The notes below the pieces were generated by a model. That model was given only the letters and a program-made list of their open reading frames with translations. It was not told where the DNA came from and did no database searches. From Mugil cephalus (taxonomy: Eukaryota; Chordata; Actinopteri; Mugiliformes; Mugilidae), in NCBI RefSeq assembly GCF_022458985.1, contig NC_061774.1, positions 13,630,616 through 13,694,615 of the forward strand: DNA of 64,000 nucleotides. The letters run 5' to 3'. This document shows, piece by piece, positions 10,742 to 22,915 of the stretch. The position numbers and the translations under genes were made by a program. Every line of letters begins with the position of its first letter. Within the stretch, counting starts at the first letter, position 1.

Positions 10742-12880
10742 ATGGAAAAGATGTGTGGAGTGGACCAGACATCGGAGACAGCTGTCACCTCGGTATCTGA
10801 ACAAAAAGAACCCTCAACACTGATTGGTAAGAAAGAACTTTTATTTCATGCCAAAACATCCACAGATCGAGTTCGCCTTAAAGTCCAGTTGGAAAAAATG
10901 GGGTCCAACGGCAGCAGAGGTCGATCTCTGGATGAAAACTGTCAGTTTCCTATATGCAAGCAATGAAAAATGAATATGGTAACAAATCTGTGCAATGTAT
11001 GTCTAAGTGGAGTAATGAACGTGGTTTCCCAAGTGAAGGCAGCCTGAGCGAGAATCAGTTGAGTGAATGGAAGGAAACTACAAGAGTTTGAGAATGAAAT
11101 GGATGTGTGGAAATTGTGGATGGATGAATGTGAAATCAGGCAGAGAAAGCAGCTGCATAAACAGATGCCTGTGAATCTGAGTGGTAGTGGAAGTGAAAGG
11201 GAAAGATAAACCGCCAATACACACACCTACACCCACATCGGGACATTATCCCATCCTGTCAGAGCTCCACAGAATGCAAGATGAGTTGGACGTTCAACCA
11301 CATACAATGCAAACCTCACAATGGCACAATTCGCAGGGCAGCTGTTCACGTTTGGGGACAAAGGAGACTATCAAGGGCGTGGCCGTGGCAGGGGACGAGG
11401 AAGAGGCAGAGAAAGAGATGACTGGCCAAGTGACCGATGCTACAGATGTGCACAGGACGTACACTGGACCAGAGATTGCCCGAACTTAGGAAACCGGCAA
11501 AAGTGACAGCTCCAGTCTCCTCACTCTGACTGAGATCTGGTCTGACACTGACACATACAAACAACACACAACGCTCACCACAAAGAAGAGCCGCTTGCAA
11601 CTGATACACAGCTTGCTTTAGTTCAGGGAAAGATCTCTTAGTTAGAACAGAGCCTCCTCACCCCCGAGAGAATTTACGTAACCTTAAATAATGATGCTTA
11701 TAAGAAAATGCCAACTATTGTGTGTAATGTTCAAGGGGAAAATATCACCTTTTTGGTGGACTCAGGTGCCACACATTCTGTAATACATCCATTTCTCTGG
11801 TAGAGACAGCTACACCATTCCTAAATTCCTCCTCAGACAAAATGAAACCTGAAAGTCTCCACTGCAGAGCTTTTGTGTCACGTGGACCAGATTCTGACTT
11901 TGAAGCGAGCTTTTACAGAGAACTGAATGATTGTCTGACCCTGACAGATCTGTACTTTGATGATGATTATTGTGCTTACTCTGTCACACTCACAGACACA
12001 CAGCAGAAATTCTATCATGTCTCTGGCTCTCTACCTCATGTTTCTCTAACCAAACCTACCGCAGGCTGGAAGAGTGTGGGCGAGTTCATGAAGAAAGTCA
12101 CACAAGTATGCGACTACTCTCCTCCCCCCACCAGACCACAGCTCCTCTGTTATAAACCAACTAACCCATACAGACTTCCTTAGTTGGTCAAATGTCATTG
12201 CCTCCGCTCTGTGCAGCTTGTGGCGAGCAGCCCCCAAGATGCAAGTTCCTCCTACTTTGTGGTCTACCAGTAAACATGGTAGGCCTCATTAAAGATTGTC
12301 CTCCAGTCAAAATTGTACTGAAATCAGGCTACAGACCAAAACAACGTCAATATCCGCTTAGAAACTAGGCTATAGAGGGGATCACACCTGTTTTCAAGTC
12401 TCTACTGTCGGCCGGAGTCATCGTTCCGTGTAATGACTCACCCGTTCAAACACCTATTTTTCCTGCCAGTTCGAAGGGAAGAAGTACACTTGGACTCGAC
12501 TCTGTTAAGGGTTGACACGCAGCCCCACCATCTTCTGTGACACTCTAGCTCAGAGTCTCTCTTCTCTGACACTCACTCCAGGAACGGTGCTGTTATAATA
12601 TGTAGATGACTTGTTGATAGTCGCTCCTTCCAAACAACAGTGTGAAAACAATAAAGTGAAACGTCTCTGCCATCTCGCTGCAGAAGGCCATAAAGCCTCC
12701 TTGTACAAATTTGAACCAGGAAGTGGTTTTCGTGGGTCACCTTCTGACACCCCAGCAGAAAAACGTTGTCTCCTGAACACGTTGAGGCCATTGTTGCCAC
12801 TCCTAAACCCATCACAAAGAAACAAATCTTTCCTTCTTAGGAATGTATTATTATTGTCGACCTTTCATTCCTAACTTTTC
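10742..12880 (+). mobile_element. Endogenous retrovirus fossil (gag-pol remnant)
   Basis: An old, broken retrovirus copy on the plus strand. Parts in order: a gag-like stretch from about 10742; a Gly/Arg-rich region with one CCHC zinc knuckle (CYRC...H...C) near 11430-11480, as in nucleocapsid; an aspartic protease active-site region (LVDSGATHSVIH) near 11753-11790; a pol linker at about 11842-12180; and a reverse-transcriptase region with a YVDD active-site motif near 12600. RNase H, integrase and env are not recognised after about 12.9 kb, and no convincing LTR pair was found. It carries several breaks and is clearly dead. The single knuckle and the pol style suggest a gamma/epsilon-type fish retrovirus. 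Probably old. Confidence 0.8.
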
Positions 12881-14200
12881 AGGCATGGGGAGGTATCTCT
12901 TGTAATGTGAATGTGTTTGTGCATTTTCATTAATTTCCAGGTTCGGTAGCTCTGAAAAATGATGTGTTTATTATTAATTTTTTATCTTTCAGGCACACAA
13001 AATGGATGCACAACAAGATTTAGCCACATCTTCCATTTGCCAAATGAAGGATGTGCAACCTTCTAAACTGAAGACTGCTTGTGAAGTGTAAATTATAATA
13101 TTTCAATAAGATAATCATGAACTGATCTATTAAATGCTATCTTTATCATTCATGAAGTTAATCGTCATGTTTATATCTCAAACACAAGAATATAATTGTG
13201 TGATTACTTACTGACATCTTACCCATTCCTGTACCTACCTGTTACCAGTTCCAAGCACAGAAAACTGCTGCTTCGTCACCACATTTCTAATACAAAATCC
13301 ATCAATTACACATGTTGTTGACACAGTCATCTAGTAATATGCTCTATATTTCTATGACATGCAGTTCCTATATCTGATGATTATTATAGTGCTGCTATTA
13401 TTTGGCATAGTCATTTTTAATGTGTGAAAATAATCAGACACCAACTTTAGATATCAGGTGACAGAACATGCTTTATTTCCAGAATACTCATTGGGTTTCA
13501 GTTCATAAAAAATAGGTGTGTAACCAAGGCTGCAGTTCCTTTGGTTCTGCACATAATAACACAATCATCGCTCATGAAGTTCTCTGGAAGCATCAATAGA
13601 CACATGAAATTTGGACACAATGTACTCGTTTAACTATATCTGTCCTTCTCCTGGATGATGCACCTGCTGAGTTCATCCTCCACAGTCATGGTCTTAGAAG
13701 ATGAACCACAGTCTTTGAAGCCCAGATCACTTCTTCAATATTGGAATGGTCAATTTTGTTGATGCAACGTTGTTTATCCTGGTACAGTTAATAAAATAAA
13801 ATAAAATAAAATAAATAAAACGCCAACACAGTAAGTTTAACAATATATAAACGAGAGTGAACTCTTACATGATTTTCAATAGCAGAGAGAACCTCTGACA
13901 GCGCCGCGGTGACGATCTCACCAGAACACTGCTCAGAATGAAGCTTTTAATTTGGTAGTTTACTTCCGCTGAACGGCAGCGCCAATTAGCATATTTGCTA
14001 AATATTTAGTTTCTCCAAGCGCTACATTTAACATTTATATTTATATGTAACATTTATATTTGACATTTATATTTATATTTAACATTTATATTTATTAGAT
14101 TTTGATTTAAAATTTAAGATTTAGATTTAGTATTTAGATTTAACATTTACTAAATGTGATATATATATAAAAAGTGTTTTGGAGCTAAATGTGGGAAAAA
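12881..14200. repeat. AT-rich intergenic with degenerate ATTTATATTTAAC repeats
   Basis: No gene is recognised. A short AAAAT tandem run lies at about 13793-13820. From about 14020 to 14160 the sequence is a degenerate repeat of acatttatatttatattta-type units, likely part of an unclassified transposable element whose ends I could not fix. Confidence 0.5.
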
Positions 14201-14688
14201 TTGCGTGTTCATTTTAACACGCGCAGCTTTACAACCGGAACCCCATAATATTGTAGTGAGGGAGTGATGCGGGGCTGGGAACTTCCGGGAGAGGGACGTG
14301 CAATTACTGGCTGATGCGGTCCACCTGTGCGGGGAGGAGACTCACCTGGGTTGGGGCTGAAAAGAAAAGAGGCATTGGGGAAGAAAAGAGAGATGGCAAG
14401 ACGTGGGGAGCAGTCGCTGATTTTGAGCAGTGGCACTGTGGCGGGTGGGTGCTGTTCGCAGCTTACAGTGCTGCCGGCACTAAAGACAGCTGAGAAAGAG
14501 AGTTCGTCGTGTTCATCAGTCCTGTATTAAGAGGGGACGTCAGAAACCTCCTTTAGGTAGCTCCCCGCCTGCCAGCTGAGCAGCCCGACTCTCCACATCG
14601 CCGAGACTCTCGTCACCAGGCCGGGGGCCTTTTAGGGACAACTTACTGTCCGTGCAGCGCTCTACCTCCCCCTAGTGACAAAAGCCAA
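14201..14688. other. GC-richer block replacing the 3' part of CD2-like copy 3
   Basis: This block is compositionally unlike the AT-rich neighbours and ends exactly where homology of copy 3 to copies 1 and 2 begins (ccaattaccaagtaatttct at about 14685). It has no convincing gene. It may be part of a transposable element or a solo LTR, but no terminal repeats were confirmed. It occupies the place where the stalk and membrane exons of copy 3 would be expected. Confidence 0.4.
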
Positions 14689-14722
14689 TTACCAAGTAAT
14701 TTCTCATCATGTTGTCACTCAC

Positions 14723-16581
14723 CACAGGTAGAGATCCTCTCTCCTCTGGAGACATTACTGATGTGATTCCTGACTGAACAGACCAGATGTCCTGAGACGT
14801 CTTGTTTCAGAGTGATGACGTTAGTCTCATTATTTCCAGAGAGGAGCTCAGCGTCTGTCACTGAGTGTCCATCCAGAGTCCAGCTGTACTGAGGACTGTC
14901 CCCTCCATCAGAGGAGCAGGACACCCTCTTCTCTCCATGGGACAGACACTCAGAGACCAGATGGACAGAGGACACCGGAGCTGAGAGAAACACACACAGA
15001 TGACTTTTGATAACAAGGTAATTATCTCTTAATAAATAAATACAGAAACATGCAGAATATAAAGTATATTATTTAGACTCTGACTGTAACAGTAATGAAG
15101 GAGGATTCAGTTCAGGACTGTTATATTTGTTTTCACTAGTGAACCTAAAAACTGGTAAGTGAATGTAAGATATCTTTGTTTGTACACAAATCAATACAAT
15201 TTGAGATTTTGATCTGTCAATATGACTTAATTTCTCAGGAGTAGAAAAAAATATTTTACCTTCAATAAACAACTGTAGAGTCTGTTCTTGTAATTCTTTT
15301 CCATTTGAGTCAAGGCTTGTTAGATTATATTGACCACTGTCATTCCTGCTCAGGTCATTGATCCTAAATGTTCCATCACTGGGATTAAAGACAGATCTGT
15401 CTTTTATCACATTAGTTACAATCATTTTGTTTCTCCATTTTAATATTACTAATGATCCCTTCATCACATCACATCTAAATATTTCTGAGGCGTTGTCCAT
15501 CAGTCTGATGACCACAGTTCCTTCCAAAGCTCCATAACACTGAGCTCCACTCTGTCTGCCATCACAGTAAGTTTCTCCACCTGTGAATTAAAACATTGAG
15601 AGTATTTCATTTCTACCACTATGAAGCATAATTGTTGCAATATTTCAGTCACATGCATTGACCTAAAACAGACTTAGTGGGTTTTTCTTTCTCAGACTAA
15701 ACAATCAATCAAACATGTATTTCTGCTGCTGAGCATTTCACAGGTCAGTGGCTGAAAACTGCTGTGATTCATTTAACAACATTAATCTGTTAAACAGAGT
15801 TTTTACATTAGTTGAATTCAACCAGTAATTACAGACCTGTGTGTGTCAAACTGAGTTAAACCCACCAAATTATCTGTTGGTTCATTTTATGAATAAATGT
15901 GAATAAAATGATTAATAATGTAGAATCATTTGAAGCAGTAGTGCAGCCAATAAAACTAAGAGATGTGAATATGTCACTCAGAGTGGGTAGGCAGTATGTA
16001 GCTACAAGGAAGTGTTGGAACAAGGACATATAAGGCATTATATCTGTCACTGGTTTTGTTCTTCAGGTTTACTCAACAAAGTTACAGAGGCTCAAGGCCT
16101 CATGAAGAACAATGCAACAGCAGAGTTACACAAATATAATTTATCATCCTTAGTTGGTCTCTGATACATGACTATTGTTTATTGTCCTTCCTCCAAAGTG
16201 TAAATCTCTCAGTTGTGACTTTCTCCAAACTAGAAAGTATTCACTGAGACCATGTCTGTGTCACAACCCCAAAGACACAAAGCATCAATCTTAATCTTTT
16301 CTCTGTAGATATTTTGGGAGACAAGCTGTCTTCACTTTGTGGAAAGTTACAAACTAAAGCCGTGTGTATAAAAGACTATCATGTCATCTTCATTGTCCTC
16401 AATCAAACTGTTTGATAAACATGTGAGACTTTCAAACCTCCTTTCAGAACCTGTTAACAAGAAGTTTAACATTTCACTCATCCACTAAACCATCTTTAGA
16501 AACCTGAATAAAGTACCACGTCAATATCTCACCATGAGAGACTCCAAGTATCATCAGCATCAGTCCAACCACAGCTTCCAT
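14723..16581 (-). pseudogene. CD2/SLAM-like Ig receptor, copy 3, lacking stalk and membrane exons
   Basis: Minus-strand exons are 16533-16581 (signal, MEAVVGLMLMILGVSHG), 15260-15580 (Ig1) and 14723-14980 (Ig2). They have the same sizes and phases as in the other copies and no stop codons. Homology ends at about 14689, in the intron after Ig2, and no stalk or membrane exon is found before copy 2. It is therefore either a broken gene or a source of a secreted two-Ig product: reading through the Ig2 donor meets a stop just after ISTCGE. A second signal exon lies upstream at 18588-18636. I call it a probable pseudogene, but the intact Ig frames make this uncertain. Confidence 0.6.
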
Positions 16582-18587
16582 GTCTCCTCTCTCTTCACAC
16601 TCTGTTCAGTCACTCAGCAGCTTTCAAACTTTATCTAATTCCTCCCAAAGTCAAACCTATGTACCCTGCTCTGAACAGAAAGCAGTGTGTTGTGGTAGTG
16701 ATCAGCCTCAGAGGAGAGTGTGTGAAATGTGCACAACGTTGTTTCTAACTTCTCGTTATATGAAGAAAAAAGAAAGGGAAGCAGTATCAACTTCCTTTTT
16801 TAGCCTCAGTTCAACGAGTGTGTTTTTCTGTGTGATGGACGAAATGAAACATCCTCCTTCTGAGACTGACAGCTGATATTTCTAAGACACCATCATGAAG
16901 GTGTTTCAAACTAGAAACATTTTAAAATGTCTCCTATTACTGATCAACCTTTTAAATCCTGTATGTGGAGAATCAAAACAAACTTATGCTCAGTTTTTCA
17001 TTTTAACTACAGTCATGTGTCTATTGTCTCATCTGTGTCAAACATAAATCTAGTAACACAACAGCAGCACTGCCACAACATCTCTGAAGATCATGATGTT
17101 GACATTTTGGTGACATGATCTGATGTGTGTAAATTCATGTACAGTGTTAATTACTGAGTTCATAGTCAAAGAGGAACATGATGCAGTCCAGTCCAACCCA
17201 ACACTAGCTACGAGCTCAGAGAAGTGTGTGAAAACTTGACTGAGCAGGTTGTTGTATCTTTGTGGTGCTGAGAAGAGGAACTGATGTGAGTTTTCTATCT
17301 CTTTTAAGCTTCAGTACAACAAGTGGGCCTTTGTGTGTGATGGACTGAGTGGACGAGAAGGAAATATCCCTCATTGTGACACTGACATCTAACATTTCTA
17401 AGACATCAGCATACATCCTACACTGAACAGTCAGCAATGTCTCCTTTTACTGATCACCTTCACAAGAGGAGGTTTTACAAACACTGAACACAGAGAGGCA
17501 ACAAAAAGGAAGTGAACATAACTTAACTCACCACAAAAAGAAACCTCACAGTATTTTCAACATCCAAACAACCTGACACAACCAGCAACATGGTTGACAA
17601 GACAGATACTAAGAAAAACATTTATGTATTCAACAAAGTTATAGTCGACCATTAAACTGGATCTTTTGATAGTCAACATGTAGACTGAATATTTTTTATT
17701 ATGAGGAAACAGATATAAAGTCTCCATTTCTATCACAATGTAAAGCTGTCAATTGGAAATATATAATCATTTCAACTCTTTGAAATGATCTTCTCTTCTC
17801 TTTCTTTGTTTTTTGTATGTCTTTTTATTTGTTTTTTTTTTTTTCCTTTTTCTATTTCTGGACGGCCACATGAAAATGTTTTTAACTCATGTCAAGATAT
17901 GAAGTCAACAGCACAGCCTTTATGAACCATTAGAGGGAAACCTCTGACCTGCTAATAGGAGCCAAGATGTTTTATTCAAAGTCAAGTTAATGTTCAGCAG
18001 TCATGAAATGTACAATGTTGAACCATGGATAGAGGTCCCACAGTTGGACCTAAGGCTGATCCATTACTGACACAGGACAGGAAAGGAAATCTTCATGACT
18101 GCACATGGGCAAAGGAATAAACTCAACTGCAGTCCTTACAGTCCTGTGGCCTATCCACAACAGAACCAATGACAGTATGCAGACAGGAAGTTGGTCTCGT
18201 GCAACACAATCAAAATTATGAAACATTTGATTTAAATTATTAACAACCCAAAGACACATCCATATTCCAGTACTCGCAATTAAATATTAACATTGAAGAA
18301 ACACAGTATTGTGAGGAACACTGTTCACAGCTGACTGACAAACACAAATAATCGATCTTGTGACTGAAAAAAAACGTCAGTAATTATTAGATAAATATAT
18401 GGCTACAATTTTTTATTCATATTTCATATCATATATTTTCTTTAAGAAAAGATTAAAATATGTCTTAAAATATATATATCTGTGGATGTATTTAACAGAA
18501 TCTGAATTTATCAAAGACAAAAACAACCACTGCTGTTTTTCAGTAGAGAAAAAAAAAAAAAAAAGTAGAGATAGAAAAGCATCTCAC
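16582..18587. other. Interval between proximal and distal first exons of copy 3
   Basis: No coding exon is seen. It is colinear with copy 1's flank (to about 17390) and then with intron 1 of copy 2 (17396-18587 with 8118-9218). T-rich and A-rich runs occur at about 17830 and 18549. It would be intron sequence if the distal first exon is used. Confidence 0.6.
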
Positions 18588-18636
18588 CATGAGAGACTCC
18601 AAGTAGCATCAACAACAGTCCAAACACAACTTTCAT
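18588..18636 (-). CDS. Distal alternative first exon of CD2-like copy 3
   Basis: A 49-nt signal-peptide exon, MKVVFGLLLMLLGVSHG, ending in the same donor (CATG|GTGAGA) and phase as the proximal exon at 16533-16581. It is nearly identical to the first exon of copy 2 (9219-9267) and clearly related to the proximal type, including the sequence just upstream of the ATG. No Ig exon lies between the two first exons, so both could splice to the same Ig1 exon. Confidence 0.65.
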
Positions 18637-19572
18637 GTCTCCTCTCAGTTCAGCCTCTGTTGAGTCAGTCTGCAGCTTTAGAAAGTTTATCTAATTATCA
18701 GCTACAAGTGTCCCTTACTCTGCAGTGAGCTGTGTTACACAGAGGACTGTGTCCAAACTGGCACTATCATGATGTTTTTGTGTGCTGAGAGCAGGAAATT
18801 CAGTGGCATCAACTTGACTTCCCTTTTACAGACATCATCTGAGCCTTCTGACATGATGAAAGAGAGCGAAGGATTCTTCATTTAGAGTTGGACTAAAAGC
18901 TTAGCATTGTGTGTGGAGTCATTTGGCCTCAAAAGAAAAGGATGTTCATTTGAATAAATGTTAAAATAAATCATAATATAGACCCATGTTTCACTTCCTC
19001 CTGTTGTTACATTTAGTGACTGAGATAGAATAAGTTAGTGTTGTCATCTTTTCTCTCTTTGGCCTCTGAAGACGCCGTAGATTCAACCATAAACATTACA
19101 TACTGTACACTGATGTGTTTTCAAATGATTTTCGTATATACGGTTTATAAATGTTTGGACACTGACACAACTGTTGTTTGCTGAGGGTAAAGTATAGGTC
19201 CAGCTTTAATTAGACGATACTCACATTCAATCTGGAGGAAAGGTGACTTCAGGCAGTCATTGCTCCAGTGAGTGTCCTCGTTTGTGATGCTTTGCCAAGT
19301 CCTTTACTGCCACTGACTTAGGTTTCATTTTGTGTTATGGGTCTCAGTTCCTTTAGTTTTGTGTTGATCAAGTGTGATGTTTATTTGTGTCAGGGTCAGA
19401 TCAGGTAATGTTGTCAGATCAGACGGTATGTTGTGGGTCATTACAGTGAAGCGCCATCCATTCAACTTTGCATCTTTTCACTGAACTTGAGCTGACAGTT
19501 TATCTCTGTACACTTCAGGATCCATCGACTACTTCTGTCCATCGTTGCCTCATTAATAATCAGAACCAGAGG
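18637..19572. repeat. Segmentally duplicated flank (pair of 9268-10281)
   Basis: This flank upstream of the distal first exon is near-colinear with 9268-10281. The limit is shared, after aatcagaaccagaggcagaa. It should hold the promoter for the distal first exon, but no obvious TATA box was assigned. Confidence 0.8.
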
Positions 19573-20044
19573 CAGAATACTGTCCCAGGACTCTGCTGCT
19601 CTGTCTTTTTTGGATGTTTTTTATGGCAAAGGCTGATCTGGTCTTTCCGTTCTTGAGGTTTATGAAATGTTTGCATCCTGTGAACCCTCTGTATTTGGTC
19701 TTTGAAGCATTTCCTTCATAGTAGACTTTGATAATATAGATAATAGATTGATGGGTCATTATTTGAGTAACACAACACAAAAGATAATGTCGAACTGTAC
19801 TCACCGAATATATTCGTCTGGATGTGTGAAATAAGAGACTGTTAGCACCAATAGTCTGCAGCCATTTGTTCCTCCCTGTTTATCTTTGAGAGCTCTTCTA
19901 CATTACCCAGTATTAGACTTTTACAACATGTTTCAACATTTCAGTGGATTAATGCGTCAACGGTTATAGTCAGGGAGGAGTGACCAAATTGTCACGGTTC
20001 TTTGTCTGTCTTTTATTTTGTGATCATGTTTTGAGTTGCCTGTT
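19573..20044. other. Intergenic, nothing recognised
   Basis: Unique-looking AT-rich sequence between the CD2-like array and a hAT-type MITE. No exon, RNA gene or repeat was recognised. Confidence 0.5.
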
Positions 20045-20235
20045 CAGGCACAGCGCCAGGATTTTTTCTCTCCCGATGCTAAGGGGGAACTTGACCGATA
20101 CGTGGGGGTGCTAAAAAAATAATTGCTTTTCGTGACTTCAGTTACATTATAAAGAGGTTGAGGGGCTTAACTGGGGCTACACTGATTTTTGACAGCGCTA
20201 TAGCATCCCCTCGCCCCGGTGTAGCGCCGTCCCTG
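20045..20235. mobile_element. Small hAT-type MITE with 8-bp target duplication
   Basis: A 191-bp element flanked by the direct repeat TGCCTGTT (20037-20044 and 20236-20243). Its ends are imperfect inverted repeats: CAGGCACAGCGCC at the left and, read inward from the right, CAGGGACGGCGCTACACC. An 8-bp duplication and CAGG termini fit the hAT superfamily. It has no coding capacity. Superfamily assignment rests only on these end features. Confidence 0.7.
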
Positions 20236-21295
20236 TGCCTGTTTTATTTTTGGCAAGTTTCTTAGTTTCCTGTCTCTCGTGCCTCCTTGTGTTTCTATCA
20301 TGATTTCCTGTCCGTCTACATCATGTGTTGAGTTTCCTGTTTTATTTTGTTAAGTTCTGGATTTCCTGTCTCTTGTGGCTCCTTGTTTTTCCCCTTGATT
20401 GCTTATTGGTTTCTCCTGTGACAAGTGTTGTATTCAGGGACTGTTTTGTTTTGTGTATGTTTACATAGACACAGATTTAGGTTTCATGTTACGCCGTTAT
20501 GAGAGTAGTTCCGGACGATATAGTTGTACTGAAGTGTGTGTCACAGGAGAGCTGAAAATAAAGGGCCTTTACAAAATGTCTGAGCTGTCAGTTATTCAAA
20601 AACAGATGACTTCCACATCCAGGCTTGATTGCCCTGATCTGTTTCACCTGCGTCTTGTCATCCCTGAGCCCTCTCATCCTGCCTTCTGCTTGTTCCTTGT
20701 CGCGTTGTTGTGTTCACCCATGTGTTTCCTACCTGATGTTATTTCCTTGTCGTGTTGTATGTTTCCCATGCCGTGTTCCTCGTGATTTGGATCGTCCTGC
20801 CGTCCACAACGCTTTTTGTTCTCTTTGATTTTTCTTTGTTAAATATTATAATATTTAGTTTGAAACCTGGCCTCATCTTTAGTATTGCATTTGGGTCCTC
20901 ATCCCTACCCTTATCCTTAATATTACAAATGTAGAGTGTGACATCCTGACAATGGAGCTTGAGTTGATTACATTCCTACTCAAACCAGTAGGGAACTTGA
21001 ACACTAAACATGTGCTAGTCATTGTCTGGGAACATTACTATGTCAGGTTAATTTGAGCAATCGCCAGAATTTCACATTTGAACAGTAGGCCTATTAGCCT
21101 AAGTCGTTTTTTTGTTTGTTTATTTGTTTTTTTGAAGAATGCGCATGAACGAATAGCTGCATGTCGCCAGTATCTCCGTGAAGAATAACTTTTTTTTAAA
21201 GTCATTTTTAGTGTGTTTGGTTGTTTTTTTTTGTCTGACATGTTGTTTTTCTGTGCCTTGAACCAATCAAGTTCGAGTTTCCCGCTGAACTTGCG
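20236..21295. other. Intergenic, nothing recognised
   Basis: AT-rich sequence with several T-rich runs (for example about 21105-21140 and 21188-21235). No exon or RNA gene is supported. Confidence 0.4.
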
Positions 21296-22290
21296 AAAAA
21301 GTGCTGGAGATGCCAGGCCGGAAGTGGAGGTGGAGGTGGAGGAGCGGAGAAGGACGTTCGGGTCGGCGGTGCCGTCTGTCCTCATGCGGAACGTGAGGTC
21401 GTTCAAAGGACGGCAGTATGCCAGTGCCCGGATTCAGACTCTACGGGAAGACAAACCTTGGTGTTATATTTGACCAGGATATGTCCTTTAATTCCCACAT
21501 AAAGCAGGTGACCAGGACTGCTTTCTTTCACATTCGTAATATCATCAAAATTAGGAATATCCTTCATCAGAGTGATGCGGAAAAACTAGTTCATGCATTT
21601 GTGTCTTGACAGGAATTAGCAAGAGAGATCATATTAGTCCAGTTTTAGCTTCTCTTCATTGGCTCCCTTTAAAATCTAGAATTGAATTTAAAATCCTCCT
21701 CCTTGCATGCAAGGCCCTGAAAGGCCTAGCTCCATCATATATGAAAGACCCCATAGTACCATACTGTCCCAACAGATCACTACGATCTCTAAGTGCAGGT
21801 CTACTTGTGGTTCCTAGAGTTTCTAAAAGTAGAATGGGAGGTAGAGCCTTCAGCTATCAGGCTCCTCTCCTATGGAACCAGCTCCCGAAGCCAGTTTGGG
21901 TTCGGGAGGTAGACACAGTCTCTACGTTTAAGGTCAGGCTTAAGACTTTCCTTTTTGACAAAGCTTAAAGTTAGGGCTGGACTTAACCATCCCTTAGTTA
22001 TGCTGCTATAGGCCTAGGCTGCAGGGGGACAATGCACTGAGGACAAATCCTCTCCTCTCTCTTCTCTGGCTCCTGTCCTCTAATATCATTTTATTTTCTA
22101 TCACTTATAATTTACTAACCACTGTGTCTCACTCTCTGAACAATTCACCAACCTGCCCAAGATTCCTGTTATACTACGTGTTTCCTTCAGTTTGATGTAT
22201 GTATTGTATTGTATTGTATTGTATTGTATTGTATACGATTTGTATTGTTACTGGCGCTATATAAATAAAACTGAATTGAATTGAATTTAC
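21296..22290 (+). mobile_element. L2-like LINE, 3' end
   Basis: The C-terminal part of a non-LTR retrotransposon reverse transcriptase. LGVIFDQDMSFNSHIKQVTR at about 21450-21530 is followed, after a frame change near 21607, by RDHISPVLASLHWLPLKSRI, then FKILLLACKALKGLAPSY, then LWNQLP, then TFKVRLKTFLF, with a stop at 21966-21968. The 3' tail has a TATTG pentamer tract (about 22199-22234) and ends in repeated TTGAA units near 22290, as is usual for fish L2-type elements. The short GC-rich piece 21296-21418 (AVPSVLMRNVRSF) may be from the endonuclease end of another LINE. It is truncated at the 5' end and inactive. Confidence 0.85.
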
Positions 22291-22915
22291 ATCTCTCCCT
22301 CACAAGCACAAGGACACACCATGCAACACGATCCATGCCGCTGTTGCTATACAACTAGCCAAACAACCACATCACCTTGGACACTGTTTATCGGTGCCAA
22401 CTTGTATGTAATGCTCTTTCTGTGTTTTTATTACATTCTTTACTTTTCTTTAATCTCATTTTATCCTTATTGTGTTTTTTATGAGTGTTTACTTTTATGT
22501 GCAACGAAGTTACGGTGTCAAAGTAATTTCCCTTGAGCATCATTTAAGTCTAAGTCTTATTTTGAAGGACAGACTAGGAATATACCACCGTGTTAAAAAA
22601 AAAAAAAGGAAAAAAAAAGCAGGGGGCTTGGTGCACGAGCCTCGCCCATTGAGCAGCTTGGACTATTTAATCTACCCGAAACCCTCTGGTCTATGGCAAA
22701 GAAACACATTTCAAGAGTAGAGAAGACCGTGTCGCGTTTTTTTTTTTAACATCGTGTTTTTCTTCTTGTTGAGAAAGACGTTTTTTAAACTTTCGAGGTA
22801 ATTATTTGCAGAGAAATCGGACACCCGATCTTGTTAAGTGTTACAGTACAAATGTTATGATGGGAATGACACGCATCCCACACACATAAGTGCTGTCTCT
22901 CTGTCTTTGCAGGAC

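Noticed and set aside
14201-14688. Solo LTR of a retroelement
   Set aside because: GC-rich composition is suggestive, but no defined ends, target duplication or second copy was found; left as unresolved.
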